Source: Stutzerimonas azotifigens (lineage in GTDB: Bacteria; Pseudomonadota; Gammaproteobacteria; Pseudomonadales; Pseudomonadaceae). Taken from it: a DNA stretch of 64,000 bases. Below the pieces are notes generated by a model. The model made no database searches, had not been told where the DNA came from, and worked only from the letters and a program-made list of their open reading frames with translations. The position numbers and the translations under genes are program-made. Each line of letters starts with the position of its first letter. The first letter of the stretch is position 1. This document shows, piece by piece, positions 46,023-55,872 of this stretch. Location of the stretch: the NCBI RefSeq assembly GCF_013522725.1, contig NZ_JAAMRF010000007.1, forward strand, positions 186,001-250,000, read 5' to 3'.

Positions 46023-46720
46023 CAGGCCTCCTTCAGGGTCTGGATCATATAGTTGACGTCGACGTCCGGACTCAGCTTGTAGTGCTTGGTCAGCGGGTTG
46101 TAGGTGAGGCCGATGATGTCCTTGACCGCCAGGCCTGCATCGCGGCACCAGGCGCCGAGCTCGGAAGGGCGGATGAATTTTTTGAAATCATGGGTGCCGC
46201 GCGGCAAGAGTTGCAACACGTATTCGGCGCCGACGATCGCCAGCAGGTAGGCCTTGGGGTTGCGGTTGATCGTCGAGAAGAAGACCTGGCCGCCCGGCTT
46301 TACCAGCGCATGGCAGGCGCGTATCACCGAGGCGGGATCGGGGACATGCTCGAGCATCTCCAGGCAGGTGACCACGTCGTACTGGCCCGGCTCCTGTTCG
46401 GCCATCGCTTCGGCAGTGATCTGCCGGTAGTCGACTTCCAGGCCCGATTCGAGCAGGTGCAGGCGAGCGACCGACAGCGGCGCTTCACCCATGTCGATAC
46501 CGGTCACCTGGGCGCCACGCTGGGCCATGGATTCGCTGAGGATGCCGCCACCGCAGCCGACGTCGAGCACCTTCTTGCCTGCCAGGCTGGTGTGCTCATC
46601 GATCCAGTTCACTCGCAGCGGGTTGATCTCGTGCAAGGGTTTGAACTCGCTTTCCCGGTCCCACCAGCGGTGGGCGAGGGCCTCGAATTTGGCGATTTCG
46701 GCGTGGTCGACGTTGCTCAT
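46022..46720 (-). CDS. ubiG: Ubiquinone O-methyltransferase UbiG
   Basis: 232 residues, SAM-dependent. It performs both O-methylations in ubiquinone synthesis. [20 protein letters not shown] at the N-terminus is the UbiG signature; the SAM loop is [16 protein letters not shown], followed by VTGIDMG and [16 protein letters not shown]. It is the first gene of ubiG-mupP-yciK, with stop/start overlap to mupP. Confidence 0.95.
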   Translation of the reverse strand: MSNVDHAEIAKFEALAHRWWDRESEFKPLHEINPLRVNWIDEHTSLAGKKVLDVGCGGGILSESMAQRGAQVTGIDMGEAPLSVARLHLLESGLEVDYRQITAEAMAEQEPGQYDVVTCLEMLEHVPDPASVIRACHALVKPGGQVFFSTINRNPKAYLLAIVGAEYVLQLLPRGTHDFKKFIRPSELGAWCRDAGLAVKDIIGLTYNPLTKHYKLSPDVDVNYMIQTLKEA

Positions 46721-46832
46721 TATTCGTTCCGTTTGAAAGCTCGAAGGGGAAGCGTTGCGTTCCAGTCGCTCATGTTGCCAGCTTACGGCTGGCGAAGGGA
46801 CGCTGGTGTCCGCACCCGTGTAGGTCAGTTTG

Positions 46833-48167
46833 TCACACTCGCGGTCGGTCGCTGGCGCCGATCTTGCGGCCCCACTCCTGCGCGGTGGCGATCAGTTTCG
46901 CTTCGTCCATGCGGGTCAGGCGTCTGTCATCGAGCAGCTGCTTGCCACCCACCCAGACGTGACGAACGCAGCTGCGTCCGCTGGCATAGATGAGCTGCGA
47001 CACGGGGTCGTAGATCGGTTGCTGGGCGAGGCTGGAAAGGTCGAAGGCGACCAGATCGGCGAACTTGCCCATCTCCAGCGAGCCGGTGCAACCGTCGATA
47101 CCCAGCGCGCGCGCGCCGTTAAGCGTGGCCAAGCGTAGCGCGCGATGGGCATCCAGTGCAGTCGCCGAGCCGGCGACCGCCTTGGCCAGCAAGGCGGCGG
47201 TGCGGGTTTCACCGAGCAAGTCGAGGTCGTTGTTGCTGGCCGCGCCGTCGGTACCGATGGCTACGTTGACACCTGCTGTCCAAAGCCGCTCGACCGGGCA
47301 GAAGCCGCTGGCGAGCTTGAGGTTGGACTCCGGGCAATGGATCACGCTGCAGTTGTTTTCCACCAGCAAGCGAAGGTCTTCGTCATCGACCTGGGTCATG
47401 TGCACCGCCTGGAACCGCGGGCCGAGGAGTTGCATCCGCGCCAGGCGAGCCAGCGGGCGTTCCCCGTGATCGGCCAGGGCCTGCTGCACTTCGTGGGCGG
47501 TTTCGTGGACGTGCATGTGGATGGCGACATCCATCTCCGCGACCAGTACGCGGATCGTCTCGAACTTGTCGTCGCTGACCGAGTAGGGCGCGTGAGGCCC
47601 CAGCGCGATGTTGATGCGAGGATGATGCTTGAGGTCGTCGAACAGCGCCACGCCCTTGCGCAGGGCCTCGTCGGCGGTGCGCGCGCCGGGGATCGGGAAG
47701 TCCAGGATAGGCACGCAGATCTGGGCGCGGATGCCGCTGTCGTGGACCTGCTCGCTGATGATCTCCGGGAAGAAGTACATGTCGGAGAAACAGGTCACGC
47801 CGCTTTGCAGCTGTTCGGCGATGGCGAGCTCGGTGCCGTCCCGGGCGAAGCTTTCATCGACCCATTTCGCTTCCGCCGGCCAGATGTGCTCCTTGAGCCA
47901 GGTCATCAGCGGCAGGTCGTCGGCCAGTCCGCGAAACAATGTCATCGCGCCGTGACCATGGGCATTGATCAGGCCGGGCGTGAGCATCATGCCAGGCAGT
48001 TCGCGGCATTCATGCGTCCGATGCTTGAGCGCTTCCTCGCGTGGTGCGATCAGGGCGATGCGCCCGTCGCGTATGCACAGCGCATGGTTTTCGAGCACCA
48101 CGCTCGCCGGCTCCACGGGTACCAGCCAGGTCGGCAGGAGTATCAGGTCGAACGGGGCGTCAGGCAT
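46833..48167 (-). CDS. mtaD: 5-Methylthioadenosine/S-adenosylhomocysteine deaminase
   Basis: 444 residues, TRZ/ATZ amidohydrolase family. Metal ligands: [16 protein letters not shown] (HxH), [11 protein letters not shown] (His), QAVHMTQVD (His) and [10 protein letters not shown] (Asp). In P. aeruginosa the homologue deaminates methylthioadenosine to methylthioinosine. It is divergent from mtnA, which acts later in the same salvage route. The ATG giving [12 protein letters not shown] was chosen over an earlier one that adds a non-family stretch. Confidence 0.88.
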   Translation of the reverse strand: MPDAPFDLILLPTWLVPVEPASVVLENHALCIRDGRIALIAPREEALKHRTHECRELPGMMLTPGLINAHGHGAMTLFRGLADDLPLMTWLKEHIWPAEAKWVDESFARDGTELAIAEQLQSGVTCFSDMYFFPEIISEQVHDSGIRAQICVPILDFPIPGARTADEALRKGVALFDDLKHHPRINIALGPHAPYSVSDDKFETIRVLVAEMDVAIHMHVHETAHEVQQALADHGERPLARLARMQLLGPRFQAVHMTQVDDEDLRLLVENNCSVIHCPESNLKLASGFCPVERLWTAGVNVAIGTDGAASNNDLDLLGETRTAALLAKAVAGSATALDAHRALRLATLNGARALGIDGCTGSLEMGKFADLVAFDLSSLAQQPIYDPVSQLIYASGRSCVRHVWVGGKQLLDDRRLTRMDEAKLIATAQEWGRKIGASDRPRV

Positions 48168-48280
48168 CGGTGGGTTCCAGAGAGGGCGAGCGATCAAGTG
48201 TATTAAAGCAGCTGAAGGCTGGAAACCGTGGATCAAAAGCAGGGTGGACTATGCACGTTCGGGAAGGTCCGTTTCGTGCG

Positions 48281-48286
48281 TATAAT
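48281..48286 (+). promoter_or_regulatory. Candidate -10 box of mtnA
   Basis: A perfect TATAAT, 36 bases before the mtnA ATG, in the 154-base gap between mtaD and mtnA. The -35 region at 17-bp spacing (TTCGGG) is poor. Confidence 0.45.
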
Positions 48287-48321
48287 GGCCGGCTTTTTGG
48301 GCCCGTATGGCGAGGAAAATG

Positions 48322-49398
48322 ATGCGCGAGCGACTGCTGGCAGCGGAGAAGGTCAAGGCGATCGAATGGCGAGAGGATGCGTTGCATCTGCTCGACCAGC
48401 GCGTGCTGCCCCTGCAGGAAGTCTGGCGCAGTTACGGCGATGCGCCTGCCGTGGCCGGCGCGATCCGCGAGATGGTGGTGCGCGGTGCGCCTGCGATAGG
48501 CATTGCCGCCGCCTATGGCATCGTTCTGGCCGCCCGGGTTCGTCTGGCCGAGGGCGGCGATTGGCGCGCCGCGCTGGAGGCCGATTTCCAGGTGCTGGCC
48601 GACTCGCGGCCCACCGCGGTCAATCTGTTCTGGGCGCTCAACCGTATGCGCGATCGACTCGACAAGCTCAAGCCCGACGATGACGTACTGGCAGCGCTGG
48701 AGTCGATGGCCGTCAGCATTCATCAGAGCGACCGTGAAGCCAACCTGACCATGGCTCAGCTGGGTGCCGAGCTTATTCGCAAGAATCAGGGCAATCCGCA
48801 GAATCTGCTGACCCATTGCAATACCGGCGCGCTGGCCACTGGTGGTTTCGGTACGGCCCTGGGTGTTATCAGGGCGGCGCATCTGGAAGGCATGGTCGAG
48901 CGGGTCTATGCCGATGAAACGCGCCCCTGGCTTCAGGGCTCGCGCCTTACAGCCTGGGAATTGGCGGGAGAGGGTATCCCGGTGAGCCTCAATGCCGACT
49001 CGGCCGCCGCGCATCTGATGAAGACCAGGGGCATTACCTGGGTGATCGTCGGTGCCGACCGGATCACCGCCAACGGTGACGTCGCCAACAAGATCGGCAC
49101 CTATCAACTGGCGGTGACGGCCATGCACCACGGCGTGCGTTTCATGGTCGTGGCCCCCAGCTCCACCATCGACATGAATCTCGAAAGCGGTGAGGACATT
49201 CCGATCGAGGAGCGGCCGGGGCATGAACTGCTCGAGGTGAACGGTCAGCGCTTCGCTGCCGACGTCGAGGCGGTCAATCCGGTGTTCGATGTCACGCCCG
49301 CCGACCTGATCGATGTCATCGTCACCGAGAAGGGCATCGTCGAGCGTCCGGATGCAGCAAAGATGGCGGCGCTGATGAGTCGGAGCCGGCTGCACTGA
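48322..49398 (+). CDS. mtnA: Methylthioribose-1-phosphate isomerase
   Basis: 358 residues, eIF2B-like fold. It converts methylthioribose-1-phosphate to the ribulose form in methionine salvage. Conserved [19 protein letters not shown], catalytic Cys in [38 protein letters not shown], and the Asp in [20 protein letters not shown]. The ATG giving [16 protein letters not shown] was chosen (GAGGA upstream at proper distance). An ATG five codons earlier is possible. Confidence 0.94.
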   Translation: MRERLLAAEKVKAIEWREDALHLLDQRVLPLQEVWRSYGDAPAVAGAIREMVVRGAPAIGIAAAYGIVLAARVRLAEGGDWRAALEADFQVLADSRPTAVNLFWALNRMRDRLDKLKPDDDVLAALESMAVSIHQSDREANLTMAQLGAELIRKNQGNPQNLLTHCNTGALATGGFGTALGVIRAAHLEGMVERVYADETRPWLQGSRLTAWELAGEGIPVSLNADSAAAHLMKTRGITWVIVGADRITANGDVANKIGTYQLAVTAMHHGVRFMVVAPSSTIDMNLESGEDIPIEERPGHELLEVNGQRFAADVEAVNPVFDVTPADLIDVIVTEKGIVERPDAAKMAALMSRSRLH

Positions 49399-49531
49399 TC
49401 GCGCCGGGCGCCTCGTCGACAGGGTGTCAGGTGACACCTCAAAGCGTGCCGCGGCAGCCTCCTGCCCCTCCCTTGTGTTACCATCCCGCGCTTAATGTAG
49501 GACCCTGCAGACTATAAGGAACCAGGCTTCC

Positions 49532-52354
49532 ATGGGCGAACTGGCCAAAGAAATCCTCCCGGTCAATATCGAAGACGAGCTCAAGCAGTCCTACCTCGAT
49601 TACGCCATGAGCGTAATCGTTGGGCGGGCGTTGCCCGATGCGCGCGATGGCTTGAAGCCGGTGCATCGCCGCGTGCTCTTTGCCATGAGCGAACTGGGCA
49701 ACGACTGGAACAAGCCGTACAAGAAATCCGCGCGCGTCGTCGGTGACGTGATCGGTAAGTACCATCCCCACGGCGATTCGGCCGTATACGACACCATCGT
49801 GCGTATGGCGCAGCCGTTCTCGCTGCGCTACCTGCTTGTAGACGGTCAGGGCAACTTCGGTTCGGTGGACGGCGACAATGCCGCCGCCATGCGATACACC
49901 GAAGTGCGCATGGCTAAGCTTGCCCATGAACTGCTGGCCGACCTGGACAAGGAAACGGTCGACTGGGTGCCTAACTATGACGGCACCGAGCAGATTCCGG
50001 CGGTCATGCCGACCAAGATCCCCAACCTGCTGGTCAACGGCTCGTCGGGCATCGCGGTGGGCATGGCGACCAACATTCCTCCGCATAACCTCGGTGAAGT
50101 CATCGATGGCTGCCTGGCGCTGATCGAGAATCCGGAGATCAGCATCGATGAGCTGATGGGCTTCATTCCTGGTCCCGATTTCCCGACCGCTGGCATCATC
50201 AACGGTCGTGCCGGGATCATCGAGGCCTACCGCACCGGTCGCGGCCGCATCTATATCCGCGCCCGCGCCGATATCGAGGACATCGACAAGGTCGGTGGTC
50301 GCCAGCAGATCGTCATCACCGAGCTGCCTTACCAGCTGAACAAGGCGCGTCTGATCGAGAAGATCGCCGAGCTGGTCAAAGAGAAGAAGATCGAGGGCAT
50401 CACCGAACTGCGCGACGAGTCCGACAAGGACGGTATGCGCGTGGTCATCGAGCTGCGTCGCGGCGAAGTGCCGGAGGTGATCCTCAACAATCTCTATGCC
50501 CAGACCCAGCTGCAGAGCGTGTTCGGGATCAACGTCGTGGCCCTGGTCGATGGCCAGCCACGCACGCTGAACCTCAAGGAGCTGCTCGAAGCCTTCGTGC
50601 GCCACCGCCGTGAAGTGGTCACTCGTCGGACCGTCTACGAACTGCGCAAGGCGCGCGAGCGTGGACACATCCTCGAAGGTCAGGCTGTCGCGCTGTCGAA
50701 CATCGATCCGGTGATCGAGCTGATCAAGAGCTCGCCGACACCAGCCGAAGCGAAGGAAAAGCTGATCGCCAAGGCCTGGGAGTCCAGCGCGGTGGAAGCG
50801 ATGGTCGAGCGCACGGGTGCCGACTCCTGCCGTCCAGAAGGGCTCGATCCTCAGTATGGACTGCGCGACGGCAAGTACTTCCTGTCGCCGGAACAGGCCC
50901 AGGCGATTCTTGATCTGCGCCTGCACCGCCTGACCGGCCTCGAGCACGAGAAGCTGCTGTCCGAGTACCAGGAAATCCTCACCCAGATCGGCGAGCTGAT
51001 CCGCATCCTCACCAATCCCGTGCGGCTGATGGAAGTCATCCGCGAGGAACTCGAAGGCGTCAGGAAGGAATTCGGCGACGCGCGTCGTACCGAGATCCTG
51101 GAATCTCGCCTGGACCTGACCCTGGCCGACCTGATTACCGAGGAGGAGCGGGTTGTCACCATTTCCCATGGTGGCTACGCCAAGTCCCAGCCGCTTACCG
51201 CCTACCAGGCGCAGCGTCGCGGCGGCCGTGGTCGCAGTGCCACGGGCGTCAAGGAAGAGGATTACGTCGAACATCTGTTGGTCGCCAACAGCCACGCCAC
51301 CCTGTTGCTGTTCTCCAGCAAGGGCAAGGTGTACTGGCTCAAGACCTACGAGATTCCCGAGGCTTCCCGTGCCGCGCGCGGTCGTCCGCTGGTCAACCTG
51401 CTGCCGTTGAGCGAAGGCGAGCACATCACCGCGATGTTGCAGGTGGACCTGGAAGCCGTGCGTCAGCAGGCGCCAGCCGGCGCCGACGAAGCTGAGGACG
51501 CCGACATCGTTTCGGTCGATGGCGAAGAAGTCGAGGAGCTGGTCGACGGCGACGACTCCGAAACGCTCTCCGTCGAAGAAACCGCCATGGCCACTGGTGC
51601 CTACATCTTCATGGCCACTGCCAACGGCACCGTGAAGAAGACTCCGCTGGTACAGTTCAGCCGCCCGCGCAGCGTCGGCCTGATTGCCCTGACCCTCGAA
51701 GAGGGCGACACGTTGATCGCCGCCGCGGTAACCGATGGCGCGCGTGAAGTGATGCTGTTCTCCGATGGCGGCAAGGTCATCCGCTTCAAGGAAAGCCATG
51801 TCCGTACCATGGGCCGTAGCGCACGCGGCGTGCGTGGCATGCGTCTGGGGGACGGTCAGAAGCTGATCTCCATGCTGATTCCCGAGCCGCACGCGCAGAT
51901 CCTCACCGCTTCGGAGCGCGGCTACGGCAAGCGCACCGCAATCGAGGAGTTCCCGCGCCGCGGCCGTGGCGGCCAGGGCGTCATCGCCATGGTCAGCAAC
52001 GAGCGTAACGGACAGCTGGTCGGCGCCATCCAGGTTCAGGAAGGCGAAGAGATCATGCTCATCTCCGACCAGGGCACTCTGGTGCGCACCCGGGTCGCCG
52101 AAGTCTCGTCGCTGGGCCGCAACACTCAGGGCGTGACCCTGATCAAGCTGGCCAAGGACGAGAAGCTGGTCGGCCTGGAGCGGGTCCAGGAGCCTTCCAT
52201 GGAAGAAGAGCTGGAGGAGATCGAAGGCTCGCTGGACGAGGCGCTGCTGGAGAAGGAAATGCCGGTTGTCAGCACTGAGCCGAGCGAAGACGAGCTGCTC
52301 GGCGGCGGTGGAGACGTCCCGCCGGATGTAGTGCCTACCGACGACGAGGACTGA
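49532..52354 (+). CDS. gyrA: DNA gyrase subunit A
   Basis: 940 residues. The breakage-reunion domain carries the catalytic Tyr122 (AAAMRYTEV). Quinolone-determining residues are Ser83 and Asp87 ([10 protein letters not shown]), the wild-type pattern; P. aeruginosa has Thr83 as I recall. The C-terminal pinwheel repeats ([20 protein letters not shown] and similar) and GyrA-box [11 protein letters not shown] are present. An acidic insertion of about 40 residues ([10 protein letters not shown] to [10 protein letters not shown], about 645-686) and an acidic C-terminus make it longer than E. coli GyrA (875). A stem-loop follows the gene. Confidence 0.97.
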   Translation: MGELAKEILPVNIEDELKQSYLDYAMSVIVGRALPDARDGLKPVHRRVLFAMSELGNDWNKPYKKSARVVGDVIGKYHPHGDSAVYDTIVRMAQPFSLRYLLVDGQGNFGSVDGDNAAAMRYTEVRMAKLAHELLADLDKETVDWVPNYDGTEQIPAVMPTKIPNLLVNGSSGIAVGMATNIPPHNLGEVIDGCLALIENPEISIDELMGFIPGPDFPTAGIINGRAGIIEAYRTGRGRIYIRARADIEDIDKVGGRQQIVITELPYQLNKARLIEKIAELVKEKKIEGITELRDESDKDGMRVVIELRRGEVPEVILNNLYAQTQLQSVFGINVVALVDGQPRTLNLKELLEAFVRHRREVVTRRTVYELRKARERGHILEGQAVALSNIDPVIELIKSSPTPAEAKEKLIAKAWESSAVEAMVERTGADSCRPEGLDPQYGLRDGKYFLSPEQAQAILDLRLHRLTGLEHEKLLSEYQEILTQIGELIRILTNPVRLMEVIREELEGVRKEFGDARRTEILESRLDLTLADLITEEERVVTISHGGYAKSQPLTAYQAQRRGGRGRSATGVKEEDYVEHLLVANSHATLLLFSSKGKVYWLKTYEIPEASRAARGRPLVNLLPLSEGEHITAMLQVDLEAVRQQAPAGADEAEDADIVSVDGEEVEELVDGDDSETLSVEETAMATGAYIFMATANGTVKKTPLVQFSRPRSVGLIALTLEEGDTLIAAAVTDGAREVMLFSDGGKVIRFKESHVRTMGRSARGVRGMRLGDGQKLISMLIPEPHAQILTASERGYGKRTAIEEFPRRGRGGQGVIAMVSNERNGQLVGAIQVQEGEEIMLISDQGTLVRTRVAEVSSLGRNTQGVTLIKLAKDEKLVGLERVQEPSMEEELEEIEGSLDEALLEKEMPVVSTEPSEDELLGGGGDVPPDVVPTDDED

Positions 52355-52359
52355 TCCTG

Positions 52360-52390
52360 CAGCCGCGCCCTGTCCAGCGGGGCGCGGCTG
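52360..52390. other. GC-rich stem-loop between gyrA and serC
   Basis: An 11-bp perfect stem, CAGCCGCGCCC (52360-52370) and GGGCGCGGCTG (52380-52390), with a nine-base loop and no T-run. It starts three bases after the gyrA stop. It may terminate weakly, protect the mRNA end, or leave read-through into the serC operon. Confidence 0.55.
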
Positions 52391-52474
52391 GCGGATGCGC
52401 CCGGTCGACGGGGCGTGCGGTAAGGGAAGCCGGGGTCACTCTCGGCGATCTAAGACGAGTTGAGAGAACACGAC

Positions 52475-53560
52475 GTGAGCAAACGCGCCTTTAATTTCTG
52501 CGCCGGTCCTGCGGCCCTTCCCGAAGCCGTGCTGCAGCGCGCACAGGCCGAACTTCTCGACTGGCAGGGCCGTGGCCTGTCGGTGATGGAAATGAGTCAC
52601 CGCAGCGACGACTACATGGCCATCGCCAGCAAGGCCGAGCAGGACCTGCGCGACCTGTTGTCGATTCCGTCGAACTACAAGGTGTTGTTCCTGCAGGGTG
52701 GGGCGAGCCAGCAGTTCGCCGAGATCCCGCTGAACCTTCTGCCTGAAAACGGCATCGCCGACTATGTCGACACTGGCATCTGGTCGCGCAAGGGCATCGA
52801 CGAAGCGCGCCGCTTCGGCAACATCAACGTCGCAGCAAGCGCCAGGGACTACGATTATTTCGCGATTCCAGGGCAGAACGAATGGCAGCTCAGCGACAAC
52901 GCCGCCTACCTGCACTATGCCTCCAACGAAACCATTGGCGGCCTGCAGTTCGAGTGGGTGCCGGAGCTAGGCGACACGCCGCTGGTCGTGGATATGTCGT
53001 CCGATATCCTGTCACGCACCATCGACGTATCGAAGTTCGGCTTGGTCTACGCCGGCGCGCAGAAAAACATCGGGCCTAGTGGCCTGGTGGTCGTGATCGT
53101 CCGCGAGGACCTGCTCGGCCGAGCCCGTTCCAGCTGCCCGACCATGCTCGACTACAAGATCGCCGCGGACAATGGTTCGATGTACAACACGCCCGCGACC
53201 TTTTCCTGGTATCTCTCGGGGCTGGTCTTCGAATGGCTGAAGGAGCAGGGCGGTGTCGCGGCGATGGAGCAGCGCAACCGGGCCAAGAAGGACCTGCTGT
53301 ATGGCTTCATCGATTCCAGCGCCTTCTATACCAACCCGATCTCGAGCAATGCCCGCTCCTGGATGAACGTGCCGTTCCGCCTTGGTGATGAGCGTCTGGA
53401 CAAGACCTTCCTTGCCGGTGCCGACGAGCGGGGCCTGCTCAATCTGAAGGGACATCGTTCGGTCGGCGGCATGCGCGCCTCGATCTACAACGCGGTCGGT
53501 CTCGACGCGGTAGAGGCGCTGGTGGCCTACATGACCGAGTTCGAGAAGGAGCACGGCTGA
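52475..53560 (+). CDS. serC: Phosphoserine aminotransferase
   Basis: 361 residues, class V PLP enzyme for serine and pyridoxal-phosphate synthesis. Starts SKRAFNFCAGPAALPEAVL; EMSHRSDDYM and VLFLQGGASQQFAEIP bind cofactor phosphate; the PLP Lys lies in YAGAQKNIGPSGLVVV; HRSVGGMRASIYNAV ends the small domain. GTG at 52475 was chosen because it gives the 361-residue family length; the frame extends to a TTG five codons earlier. The stop overlaps the pheA ATG (TGATG). Confidence 0.95.
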   Translation: MSKRAFNFCAGPAALPEAVLQRAQAELLDWQGRGLSVMEMSHRSDDYMAIASKAEQDLRDLLSIPSNYKVLFLQGGASQQFAEIPLNLLPENGIADYVDTGIWSRKGIDEARRFGNINVAASARDYDYFAIPGQNEWQLSDNAAYLHYASNETIGGLQFEWVPELGDTPLVVDMSSDILSRTIDVSKFGLVYAGAQKNIGPSGLVVVIVREDLLGRARSSCPTMLDYKIAADNGSMYNTPATFSWYLSGLVFEWLKEQGGVAAMEQRNRAKKDLLYGFIDSSAFYTNPISSNARSWMNVPFRLGDERLDKTFLAGADERGLLNLKGHRSVGGMRASIYNAVGLDAVEALVAYMTEFEKEHG

Positions 53561-54657
53561 TGAGCGACGCCGACCAGCTCAAGGCACTGCGTGTGCGGAT
53601 CGACAGCCTCGACGAAAAGATCCTCGGGCTGATCAGCGAGCGCGCACGCTGCGCCCAGGAAGTCGCCCGGGTCAAGACCGCCTCGCTGGCCGAAGGCGAG
53701 TCGGCGGTGTTCTACCGTCCCGAACGCGAAGCCTGGGTGCTCAAGCACATCATGGAGCTCAACCGCGGCCCGCTCGACAACGAGGAAATCGCCCGGCTGT
53801 TCCGTGAAATCATGTCTTCCTGCCTGGCCCTCGAGCAGCCGCTGCAGGTCGCCTATCTCGGCCCGGAGGGTACCTTCACCCAGGCGGCCGCGCTCAAGCA
53901 CTTCGGTAATGCGGTGGTGAGCAAACCGATGGCGGCGATCGACGAGGTATTCCGCGAGGTAGCCGCCGGAGCGGTGAACTTCGGTGTGGTGCCGGTGGAA
54001 AACTCCACCGAGGGCGCCGTCAACCACACCCTCGACAGCTTTCTCGAGCACGACATGGTCATCTGCGGCGAAGTCGAGCTGCGTATCCATCATCACTTGC
54101 TGGTGGGCGAAACCACGCAGACTGAGCGGATCACTCGGATCTATTCCCACGCGCAGTCGCTGGCCCAGTGCCGCAAGTGGCTCGATGCGCATTATCCCAA
54201 CGTCGAACGCATCGCTGTCTCCAGCAATGCGGACGCTGCGAAGCGGGTCAAGAGCGAGTGGAACTCGGCCGCCATCGCCGGCGATATGGCTGCGCAGCTC
54301 TATGGCCTGACGCGCCTGGCCGAGAAAATTGAGGACCGTCCGGACAACTCCACCCGCTTCCTGATCATCGGGAGCCAGGAAGTGCCGCCGACGGGCGACG
54401 ACAAGACGTCGATCATCGTCTCGATGAGCAACAAGCCGGGCGCGCTGCATGAGCTGCTGGTGCCGTTCCACGCCAACGGCATCGACCTGACACGTATCGA
54501 GACGCGGCCATCGCGCAGCGGCAAATGGACCTACGTGTTCTTCATCGATTTCCAGGGCCACCACCAGGACCCCCTGATCAAGGATGTGCTCGAGCGCATC
54601 GGTCAGGAGGCCGTGGCGTTGAAGGTGCTGGGGTCCTATCCGAAAGCGGTACTGTAA
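53560..54657 (+). CDS. pheA: Chorismate mutase / prephenate dehydratase (P-protein)
   Basis: 365 residues, bifunctional. Residues about 1-90 are the AroQ chorismate mutase (LRVRIDSLDEKILGLISER). About 95-275 is the prephenate dehydratase: AYLGPEGTFTQAAALKHFG and ENSTEGAVNHTLDSFL. The C-terminal ACT domain (GALHELLVPFHANGIDLTRI, ETRPSR) gives phenylalanine feedback. It makes phenylpyruvate from chorismate. Coupled to serC; hisC follows after a 105-base gap with a large hairpin. Confidence 0.95.
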   Translation: MSDADQLKALRVRIDSLDEKILGLISERARCAQEVARVKTASLAEGESAVFYRPEREAWVLKHIMELNRGPLDNEEIARLFREIMSSCLALEQPLQVAYLGPEGTFTQAAALKHFGNAVVSKPMAAIDEVFREVAAGAVNFGVVPVENSTEGAVNHTLDSFLEHDMVICGEVELRIHHHLLVGETTQTERITRIYSHAQSLAQCRKWLDAHYPNVERIAVSSNADAAKRVKSEWNSAAIAGDMAAQLYGLTRLAEKIEDRPDNSTRFLIIGSQEVPPTGDDKTSIIVSMSNKPGALHELLVPFHANGIDLTRIETRPSRSGKWTYVFFIDFQGHHQDPLIKDVLERIGQEAVALKVLGSYPKAVL

Positions 54658-54662
54658 GAAGC

Positions 54663-54747
54663 AGCTGGAAGCCGGAAGCCGGAAGCTGGAAGTCGGGAGC
54701 ATGCGCATTGCTTCGAGCTTCGGGCTTCGGGCTTCGGGCTTTCAGCT
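54663..54747. repeat. Heptad-repeat inverted repeat between pheA and hisC
   Basis: Two 38-base arms (54663-54700 and 54710-54747) form an imperfect long hairpin with a nine-base loop. Each arm is built from tandem 7-mers: GAAGCCG/GAAGCTG-type units on the left and CTTCGGG/CTTCGAG units on the right. It lies inside the operon, six bases after the pheA stop and 16 bases before the hisC ATG. It has no T-run. It may control read-through or mRNA stability, or be one copy of a dispersed element. Confidence 0.7.
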
Positions 54748-54762
54748 CCAGTGGAGCTGAAC

Positions 54763-55872
54763 ATGTCGTGTGATTTTCTCGCCCTGGCTCAGCCGGGCGT
54801 ACAGAAGCTGTCTCCCTATGTCCCTGGCAAGCCCGTCGACGAGCTGGCCCGCGAGCTGGGCCTGGATCCGGACGGTATCGTCAAGCTGGCCAGCAACGAA
54901 AACCCGCTCGGCCCCAGCCCCAAGGCGCTGATGGCGATTCAGGCAGCGCTGCCCGAGCTCGCGCGCTACCCCGACGGCAACGGCTTCGAGCTCAAACGCC
55001 GTCTGGCCGAACGCTATGGTGTGGAGTTGTCGCAGGTAACCCTGGGGAACGGCTCCAACGACATCCTCGAACTGGTTGCGCGTGCCTACTTGGCGCCAGG
55101 TTTGAATGCCGTGTTCAGCGCTCACGCTTTCGCCGTCTATCCCATCGCGACCCAGGCCGTCGGTGCGCAGAGCAAGATCGTGCCGGCTAAGGACTGGGGT
55201 CACGACCTGGATGCCATGCTGGCGGCGATCGATGAGCACACCCGCGTGGTATTCATCGCCAACCCGAACAACCCGACCGGTACCTGGTTCGATGCTGTGG
55301 CGCTCGAGCGCTTCCTCGGCAAGGTGCCGGAGCGGGTGCTGGTAGTGCTGGACGAGGCCTATATCGAGTACGCCACCGGTGGCGAGCTGCCGGACGGGGT
55401 GCGTTATCTGGCCGGGCATTCCAATCTGCTGGTCTCGCGCACCTTCTCCAAGGCCTACGGGCTGGCCGCGCTGCGCGTGGGCTACGCGCTCTGCTCGGCG
55501 ACCATCGCCGATGTGCTCAACCGGGTGCGTCAGCCATTCAACGTCAATTCCCTGGCCCAGGCCGCCGCCTGTGCCGCGCTCGACGATCTGGATTATCTGG
55601 AGCGTAGCCGTGCGCTCAACGATGCCGGCATGGCTCAGCTCGAGGCCGGCTTTGCCGAGCTCGGCCTCGGCTGGATTCCATCGAAGGGCAACTTCATCGC
55701 GGTCGATTGCGCTCGCGATGCCGGGCCGATCAATCAGGCGCTGTTGCGTGCCGGCGTGATCGTTCGCCCGGTGGCCGGATACGGCATGCCGACCTACCTT
55801 CGCGTGACCATCGGTACCGAAGCGGAAAACCGTCGCTTCCTTCAGGCACTGCGCGAGGCGCTCGCCCAGTGA
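54763..55872 (+). CDS. hisC: Histidinol-phosphate aminotransferase HisC (aromatic operon copy)
   Basis: 369 residues, class I/II PLP aminotransferase. VKLASNENPLGPSPKAL at the N-terminus, substrate/PLP Asn in FIANPNNPTGTWFD, Asp/Tyr in LVVLDEAYIEYA, and the PLP Lys in SRTFSKAYGLAALRVGYA. Lying between pheA and tyrA/aroA it probably serves as an aromatic-acid transaminase (the HisC2 type of pseudomonads) as well as, or instead of, histidine synthesis. GGAG precedes the ATG; its stop overlaps the next gene (GTGA). Confidence 0.93.
   Translation: MSCDFLALAQPGVQKLSPYVPGKPVDELARELGLDPDGIVKLASNENPLGPSPKALMAIQAALPELARYPDGNGFELKRRLAERYGVELSQVTLGNGSNDILELVARAYLAPGLNAVFSAHAFAVYPIATQAVGAQSKIVPAKDWGHDLDAMLAAIDEHTRVVFIANPNNPTGTWFDAVALERFLGKVPERVLVVLDEAYIEYATGGELPDGVRYLAGHSNLLVSRTFSKAYGLAALRVGYALCSATIADVLNRVRQPFNVNSLAQAAACAALDDLDYLERSRALNDAGMAQLEAGFAELGLGWIPSKGNFIAVDCARDAGPINQALLRAGVIVRPVAGYGMPTYLRVTIGTEAENRRFLQALREALAQ

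Noticed and set aside
49478-51892. Long open frame (804 codons) on the strand opposite gyrA
   Set aside because: Produced by GC-rich codon structure of gyrA; the product is low-complexity His/Gln/Asp-rich and has no family features, while gyrA is certain.
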